Below, piece after piece: positions 6,105 to 10,739 of a DNA stretch of 10,739 nt (positions are counted from its first letter, which is position 1; every line of letters starts with the position of its first letter). The stretch covers positions 1-10,739 of the forward strand of contig JACZIY010000392.1 in the NCBI GenBank assembly GCA_014860845.1, given 5' to 3'. The DNA comes from Anaerolineaceae bacterium. GTDB lineage: Bacteria > Chloroflexota > Anaerolineae > Anaerolineales > Anaerolineaceae. The position numbers were made by a program, and so were the translations under genes. The notes beneath the pieces are model-generated. The model was not told where the DNA came from. It ran no database searches and saw only the letters and a program-made list of their open reading frames with translations.

Positions 6105-8566
6105 CGAATGAGAATTGGTTCTTAGATAATCAAGACGATTTTGATATCCCTTATAAGTACAGATCTGATGAGTTTTACCAATTTCCTAATTTCGAATCGG
6201 ACGAAAAAGGTGAATTTGAGTGTGCCGCGATTATTGTACGGGATTTGATTGTATTTCCAAGAATGATGACACCAATATTGATAGATGGGGGACTCAATTA
6301 CAATGCAATTCAATCCGCACTAAAGAAATTTGAAACACTCGTCGCGATTTATGTGGTAGATCATGAGGAACATCCAGAAGAGAATTTTGATTTTTTACCG
6401 ATAGGTACAGAAATTTCGGTTGGAAAAATAATGTCCCTTCCGGAAGGTGATTACTCTGCATTAATCCAGGGAAGAAGACGGGTTGAAATTCTGGAAGTTG
6501 TACAAGAAGATCCGTATATCAGGGTGAGAGTTCGCGTAGTTAAAGAAAAAGTTAATAATGATCGGCATATTAAAGCTTTGATGCGTATCAGTAAAGATTT
6601 ATTTGTTAAATGTGTGCATTTAGATAAAAGCCTGTCTGACGATGCACAATTATTTGCCGCAAACATACAAGATCCCTCGTGGCTTACAGATATGATCTCT
6701 TCAGCTATAACAATCAGCCCAATGGATCGACATAAATTAATCGTAGAAATAAACCCAAGAGAAAGATTGAAATTATTGAACGGAATTCTGGCACAAGAAT
6801 TGGATGTGTTGGAATTGGAAGACGAAATTCAAGCAAAGATCCAAAACGAAGTGGACAAAACCCAAAGAGAATATTATTTGCGTGAGCAATTGAAGGCGAT
6901 TCAGGCAGAATTAGGTGAAAATGATCTATTTGTCAACGAACTTTCCGAATTAAGGGAGAAAGTTAAAAATAAACAATTATCTGACGATGCAAAGTTCGTC
7001 GTAAACAAGGAAATTGATCGCCTTGTTCAAATGCCTCCGATGTCACCCGAAACGGGAATCATACGTAGTTATATTGATTGGATTCTGGATTTACCCTGGT
7101 TTGAGGGCACAGAAGATAATCTTGATGTACAACATGCAAACCAGGTGTTAGAAAAAAACCATTATGGTTTAGGAAAAGTTAAAGATAGGATTCTTGAATT
7201 TATTGCAGTCCAAAAATTAAAACCGAAGGATACTAAACAACCCATATTATGTTTTGTGGGCTCTCCTGGAACTGGAAAAACTTCATTAGGCCGATCGATT
7301 TCTGAAGCATTAGGAAAGAAGTTTGTAAGGGTTTCCTTAGGTGGCGTTCGTGATGAAGCAGAAATTCGAGGGCATCGTAGAACTTATATTGGTGCATTAC
7401 CTGGTCGAATACTGCAGACCATGAAGAAAGCGGGAATGATCAACCCTTTGTTTATGCTGGATGAAATTGATAAATTAGGTTCTGATTTCAGGGGAGATCC
7501 TTCTGCTGCATTATTGGAAGTATTGGATCCGGAACAAAATAAAGAATATTCAGATCATTACCTTGAAATTGATTATGATTTATCCAAGGTTTTGTTCATA
7601 ACAACGGCCAATACAACACTCTCAATTCCATCAGCATTGTTGGATAGAATGGAAGTTATAGAATTTTCGAGTTATATTGAAGATGAGAAAGTTATGATCT
7701 CCAAACAGTTCTTGATCCCAAGACAATTGCATGAAACCGGGATTGAGGACTTGAATATACAATTTCCTGAAGGTTCCATACGTCAAATCATCAGAAATTA
7801 TACGTATGAAGCAGGCGTGAGAAACCTTGAGCGCGAGATTGGCCGAATTTGCAGGAAAATTGCACGATTAAAAACGGAAGGTAAAACTTTCCCGACAAAA
7901 ATCGAATCACATCATATTGAGAGATTTTTAGGCCCACAACAAATTTTTGACCTGGAAGCTGAACATGAAGATGAAATTGGTGTTGCAACTGCAATGGCAT
8001 GGACAGAAAGTGGCGGCGACATTATGCCTGTAGAGGTTTTAATCGTTGATGGTAAAGGCAATCTTCAAATCACAGGTCAGATTGGTGAGGTAATGCAGGA
8101 ATCCGCTCAGGCTGCATTATCTTATATGAAATCAAAAGCTGATGTATTGGGCGTGGAATCGGAAATATTTGAAAATGTTGATGTTCATATACATATTCCT
8201 GAAGGTGGCATTCCAAAAGATGGACCTAGTGCAGGCATTACAATTGCAAGTGCGTTAATATCAGCTTTTACGAATAGAAAAGTCCGACGAGATGTTGCTT
8301 TAACCGGAGAAATAACGCTTCGAGGAAGAATACTTCCAGTCGGTGGAATCAGAGAAAAGATTCTAGCTGCTCATCGTGCTGGCATTACAAAAATATTTAT
8401 TCCTGTGAAAAATGAAAAGGATCTTGTTGATTTATCCAAAAAAGTACGAAAACAATTAAATATTGTCCTAGTAAAACATATGGATGATGTCATTGAACAA
8501 GTGCTTTTACCTGCAGATCCAAAAATTATTAAGGAAAAACCTGCCAAGAAGGCAAAAGAAAATTAA
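6101..8566 (+). CDS. lon: ATP-dependent Lon protease (LonA type)
   Basis: An 821-residue cytosolic AAA+ serine protease that unfolds and degrades misfolded and regulatory proteins. Residues about 40-235 form the LonN substrate-binding domain and 235-340 a charged helical region. The AAA+ module has Walker [10 protein letters not shown] (387-395, K393), Walker B FMLDEID (451-457, D454-E455), sensor-1 N504, candidate Arg finger R516 and sensor-2 R574. The C-terminal protease domain (about 625-805) has the catalytic dyad S710 in KDGPSAG and K753 in GGIREK, 43 residues apart as in E. coli Lon. All key residues are present. The second Pro of the usual GPPGxGKT loop is Ser here. An acidic, aromatic N-terminal extension (1-36) and a Lys-rich tail (808-820) are family-variable. 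It starts in an ATGA overlap with folC, with a modest AAGG 7 nt upstream, and ends 5 bp from a convergent gene. No HrcA (CIRCE) element is visible. Confidence 0.98.
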   Translation: MTNENWFLDNQDDFDIPYKYRSDEFYQFPNFESDEKGEFECAAIIVRDLIVFPRMMTPILIDGGLNYNAIQSALKKFETLVAIYVVDHEEHPEENFDFLPIGTEISVGKIMSLPEGDYSALIQGRRRVEILEVVQEDPYIRVRVRVVKEKVNNDRHIKALMRISKDLFVKCVHLDKSLSDDAQLFAANIQDPSWLTDMISSAITISPMDRHKLIVEINPRERLKLLNGILAQELDVLELEDEIQAKIQNEVDKTQREYYLREQLKAIQAELGENDLFVNELSELREKVKNKQLSDDAKFVVNKEIDRLVQMPPMSPETGIIRSYIDWILDLPWFEGTEDNLDVQHANQVLEKNHYGLGKVKDRILEFIAVQKLKPKDTKQPILCFVGSPGTGKTSLGRSISEALGKKFVRVSLGGVRDEAEIRGHRRTYIGALPGRILQTMKKAGMINPLFMLDEIDKLGSDFRGDPSAALLEVLDPEQNKEYSDHYLEIDYDLSKVLFITTANTTLSIPSALLDRMEVIEFSSYIEDEKVMISKQFLIPRQLHETGIEDLNIQFPEGSIRQIIRNYTYEAGVRNLEREIGRICRKIARLKTEGKTFPTKIESHHIERFLGPQQIFDLEAEHEDEIGVATAMAWTESGGDIMPVEVLIVDGKGNLQITGQIGEVMQESAQAALSYMKSKADVLGVESEIFENVDVHIHIPEGGIPKDGPSAGITIASALISAFTNRKVRRDVALTGEITLRGRILPVGGIREKILAAHRAGITKIFIPVKNEKDLVDLSKKVRKQLNIVLVKHMDDVIEQVLLPADPKIIKEKPAKKAKEN

Positions 8567-8571
8567 ACTTA

Positions 8572-9030
8572 CTACTTCGGAGATGGTGAGATGCTTTGGA
8601 GCGCTTGGATGCCATTTTTTACTTGAACAAGCAATACTTCTAATTCTTTCTCTAAATCAGAGAGAGAAGTAATGATGTATTGGTCAGCTTCAATTCTATT
8701 GATTTCGCTTTCCTGTTTTGCCTGTTCAATGATTTGGCTTGCTCGTACTTGAGCGCTTTGAATAATTGCATCTTTTTCTACCAACTGGGCAGCTTTTTCT
8801 CTTGCCAATTGAAGGGTTCGATTTGCTTCTTCCTGTCCCTGTGCAATAAGGCGGTCTCGTTGTGCTAATAATTGTTGCGCTTTTTTTATCTCTTCAGGTA
8901 TGGAGACACGCATTTGATCAATAATGCTTAACATTTTATCTTCGTCAACAACAACCTTGCGCATCATGGGCAATGGACGACTTTCGTTGAATAGCTCTTC
9001 CAGTCGGTCTACCAGATGTAAAATGTCCAT
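8572..9030 (-). CDS. Short coiled-coil protein, DivIVA / ATPase-subunit-like, function unknown
   Basis: A 152-residue, highly charged helical protein. It opens MDILHLVDRLEELF, then a short block MMRKVVVDEDKMLSIIDQMR (22-41), then a long Gln/Glu/Lys/Ala-rich stretch (about 46-145) with heptad-like hydrophobic spacing, predicted as coiled coil, ending ISPSPK. It has no signal peptide or membrane segment. Proteins of this look occur after coaD in Chloroflexota and are labelled ATPase, DivIVA-like or V-ATPase subunit H-like on coiled-coil similarity alone; I know of no experimental function. The start at 9030-9028 is chosen because GGAGG (9035-9039) lies 4 nt upstream; the frame stays open for 7 more codons to a TTG, but those include the SD. 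It follows coaD by 42 bp and ends 5 bp from the lon stop. Confidence 0.82.
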   Translation of the reverse strand: MDILHLVDRLEELFNESRPLPMMRKVVVDEDKMLSIIDQMRVSIPEEIKKAQQLLAQRDRLIAQGQEEANRTLQLAREKAAQLVEKDAIIQSAQVRASQIIEQAKQESEINRIEADQYIITSLSDLEKELEVLLVQVKNGIQALQSISPSPK

Positions 9031-9034
9031 AAAT

Positions 9035-9039
9035 CCTCC
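9035..9039 (-). promoter_or_regulatory. Ribosome binding site deciding the coiled-coil gene start
   Basis: GGAGG on the minus strand, 4 nt before the ATG at 9030-9028. It rules out the longer start at TTG (9051), which would place this SD inside the coding sequence. Confidence 0.75.
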
Positions 9040-9072
9040 AAGAAATATCAAATCTAATAATCTGTAAATAAA

Positions 9073-9597
9073 TTAATCACGCAAAGAAGTTTGCTGTACA
9101 ACGGTTTGGTCTTCACCTAATTCAAGGAAACGTCTATCCAGGGCTTTTTTTACAATTTTTGGTACCATGCGAGAATAATCTCCACCTAAAGAGGCAATTT
9201 CTCGCACTGTTGATGATGATAAAAAGGTGTATTTTTCGTTTGTTATAAGCGCGGCGACTTCAATATCCGGGGCAAGGTGTTTATTTGCCAGCGCCATCCG
9301 GAATTCATGCTCAAAGTCGGATATTACCCTTAAACCACGAACTATTACTTTAGCATTAATTTCTCTGGCATACGCAACTGTTAATCCACTGTAACCTGTC
9401 ACTTTGATATTCCCAAAATCAGATAAAGATTCTTTCGTGAGAAAAAGTCTTTCTTCTGGCGAAAAGAGTAGATTTTTCAATGGTCTATCGTATACAGCAA
9501 CAACCAATTCATCAAATATTTTTGAGGCTCTTGTTGCAATGTCAATGTGGCCACAGTGAATCGGATCAAAAGTACCAGGGAATAAAGCTCTTATCAT
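9073..9597 (-). CDS. coaD: Phosphopantetheine adenylyltransferase (CoaD)
   Basis: A 174-residue nucleotidyltransferase for the fourth step of coenzyme A synthesis: 4'-phosphopantetheine + ATP gives dephospho-CoA + diphosphate, in the cytosol. The start PGTFDPIHCGHIDI (7-20) holds the (T/H)xGH nucleotidyltransferase motif, with H14 and H17. RGLR (87-90) followed by DFEHE (94-98), and FLSSSTVREI (125-134), are the other conserved blocks of bacterial CoaD; R90 and the SSSTVR loop contact ATP. Length is about 10-15 residues over the common 160, from a C-terminal Gln/Thr-rich tail. The ATG lies 2 bp past the recG stop; the nearest GGAG is 13 nt upstream inside recG, so translation is probably coupled to recG. 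Confidence 0.96.
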   Translation of the reverse strand: MIRALFPGTFDPIHCGHIDIATRASKIFDELVVAVYDRPLKNLLFSPEERLFLTKESLSDFGNIKVTGYSGLTVAYAREINAKVIVRGLRVISDFEHEFRMALANKHLAPDIEVAALITNEKYTFLSSSTVREIASLGGDYSRMVPKIVKKALDRRFLELGEDQTVVQQTSLRD

Positions 9598-9599
9598 GT

Positions 9600-10739
9600 T
9601 TAGTTTTTTTCTCCAATCATTTTCTGGTAATATTCTGACATTATAATTTTAAATAAATGACTATCTTCATTAATAAAATCAGGATCATGCTCCAAAACTT
9701 CTTTAGCTAATGACCTTGCTTTTTCAATAAGTTTAACATTCATTATATTTGAAAAACGAATTTCTTTATAGCCTGATTGCCGAATACCAATAAAATCGCC
9801 TGGTCCTCTTTGGGATAAATCAATTTCTGCCAGTTTAAATCCATCATTTGTTGCAACCATGGCTTTAAGTCTTTCATTTTCGATCGCATCTTCTGTTTCG
9901 GGTACTAATAAACAGTAAGATTGTTGATTGCTTCTACCAACTCTTCCTCGTAATTGATGAAGTTGAGATAATCCAAATCGGTTAGCTCCTTCAATCATCA
10001 TTATGGCGGCATTTGGAACATCTACACCGACCTCGACTACCGTAGTCGTCACAAGAATTTGGTAGATCCCTTTACGGAAGGCGATCATAACTTTTTCTTT
10101 ATCTTCTGATTTCATTCTGCCGTGCAATAAACCTACAGAAAGATCTGGAAAAACTTCTTTTTTTAATCGATTGTATTCATTCACAGCAGCATTTGTATCT
10201 GACATTTCCTCGTCCTCAGATTCGACCAGTGGATAGACTATGAAAGCCTGAAATCCTTCCTCGATCACTTTACGAATTAATATAAATGCATCTGATCTTT
10301 TTTGAGGATTAATGATAGTGGTTTTAATTTCTTTTCTTCCTGGAGGAATTTCATCAATGATTGACAAATCCAAATCGCCAAAAATAGTCAATGCTAGCGT
10401 ACGGGGGATCGGTGTAGCTGTCATCACAAGCAGATGAGATGTTGAGCCCTTGGATCTGATTTTTTTCCTTTGCATTACGCCAAAACGATGCTGTTCATCT
10501 ATTACGACAAATTCCAAATTTTTAAATTCAACAGGATCTTCAATGAGAGCATGAGTTCCAACAGCCACTTTGATTAATCCTGATTTTAGATTTTCCTTGA
10601 TGATAATTTTGTCTTTTTCAGAAGTATCTCCCGAAAGATAACAAATTTCGTGCTGTGAAATAATGTTATTTGCGAGCAGAAAAGAACGAATATTTGTATA
10701 TAGTTGCTCTGCTAGAATTCCTGTTGGCGCCATTATTGC
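9600..10739 (-). CDS. recG: ATP-dependent DNA helicase RecG, C-terminal part
   Basis: A partial gene: 379 codons and the stop are visible, and the start lies beyond the right edge; the frame is open to the last base. RecG is a superfamily 2 helicase that regresses stalled forks and processes branched DNA. Visible motifs, counted from the ATG at 10733, are motif Ia MAPTGILAEQ (1-10), VGTHALIED (58-66), motif II IDEQHRFG (78-85), motif III MTATPIPRTLAL (104-115), LHGRM (203-207), motif V VTTTVVEVGVDVP (228-240), motif VI QLHQLRGRVGR (257-267), and the RecG-specific GPGDFIGIRQSG (310-321). The wedge domain and Walker A (motif I) are outside the window. The stop is followed after 2 bp by coaD. 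In many bacteria rsmD sits between recG and coaD; here it does not. No disruption is seen. Confidence 0.96.
   Translation of the reverse strand, partial: AIMAPTGILAEQLYTNIRSFLLANNIISQHEICYLSGDTSEKDKIIIKENLKSGLIKVAVGTHALIEDPVEFKNLEFVVIDEQHRFGVMQRKKIRSKGSTSHLLVMTATPIPRTLALTIFGDLDLSIIDEIPPGRKEIKTTIINPQKRSDAFILIRKVIEEGFQAFIVYPLVESEDEEMSDTNAAVNEYNRLKKEVFPDLSVGLLHGRMKSEDKEKVMIAFRKGIYQILVTTTVVEVGVDVPNAAIMMIEGANRFGLSQLHQLRGRVGRSNQQSYCLLVPETEDAIENERLKAMVATNDGFKLAEIDLSQRGPGDFIGIRQSGYKEIRFSNIMNVKLIEKARSLAKEVLEHDPDFINEDSHLFKIIMSEYYQKMIGEKN

Noticed and set aside
6122..6666. Two minus-strand open frames (6122-6313, 6451-6666) within lon
   Set aside because: Antisense shadows of the conserved LonN domain; compositionally odd and without known motifs.
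7791..8000. Minus-strand open frame within lon
   Set aside because: Antisense to the sensor-2/protease linker of Lon; no support.
8567..8571. A bidirectional terminator between lon and the convergent gene
   Set aside because: Only 5 bp separate the stops, and no GC-rich stem with a T-run was seen there; any terminator would have to lie inside the coding ends.
8484..8868. Plus-strand open frames at 8484-8672 and 8680-8868
   Set aside because: The first overlaps the lon end in another frame and both run antisense to the coiled-coil gene. The hydrophobic, Cys/Phe-rich product is what a Gln/Glu/Lys-rich coiled coil gives when read backwards.
1..10739. A defence, mobile or biosynthetic system in the window
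   Set aside because: All genes have housekeeping or conserved-unknown relatives; there are no transposases, integrases, repeats, toxin-antitoxin pairs or CRISPR-like arrays on either strand.

Overview
This AT-rich window (GC roughly in the high thirties by eye) is densely packed bacterial chromosome. It holds ten recognisable protein-coding genes, one of them cut by the right edge and one broken by an apparent 1-nt frameshift, plus the first codons of another gene at the left edge. There is no gene-free stretch over 100 bp, and I see no rRNA, tRNA, CRISPR array, insertion sequence, integrase, prophage or plasmid gene. The gene set suggests a low-GC member of the Chloroflexota, Anaerolineae type. 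It includes a B12-binding-type radical SAM protein paired with a DUF2344 protein, a TrmH-family methylase with an N-terminal zinc ribbon, an FmdB-type zinc ribbon with a Cys-rich tail, and a short DivIVA/ATPase-subunit-like coiled-coil protein after coaD. This placement is inference from gene content, not from a marker tree.

Layout. Positions 1-4606 are a leftward (minus-strand) cluster. In transcription order it is a DUF503/YlxP-like gene (4606-4323, frameshifted), an SDR-family protein, a large radical SAM protein starting at TTG, its DUF2344 partner, a TrmH-family RNA methyltransferase, an FmdB-family zinc ribbon, and the start of one more gene at 14-1. Apart from the 62-bp gap before the radical SAM gene, the genes abut or overlap. 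A 100-bp divergent intergenic region (4607-4706) separates this cluster from a rightward pair, folC and lon, which overlap by 4 nt (ATGA). Convergent to lon, with only 5 bp between stop codons, is a second leftward run: recG (partial, right edge), coaD, then a coiled-coil gene.

How the genes fit together. The left cluster looks like an RNA/translation-associated and uncharacterised-enzyme group: a SPOUT methylase, the radical SAM + DUF2344 pair, zinc ribbons and a YlxP-like protein. Its joint function is unknown. The rest is housekeeping: folate polyglutamylation (folC), ATP-dependent proteolysis (lon), coenzyme A synthesis (coaD) and replication-fork repair (recG).

I looked for an undescribed system and did not find a convincing one. 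The points most worth a second look are the hidden, frameshifted DUF503 gene on the strand opposite a spurious reading frame, the SDR protein whose YxxxK motif is replaced by SxxxR, and the uncharacterised radical SAM/DUF2344/TrmH/FmdB cluster.
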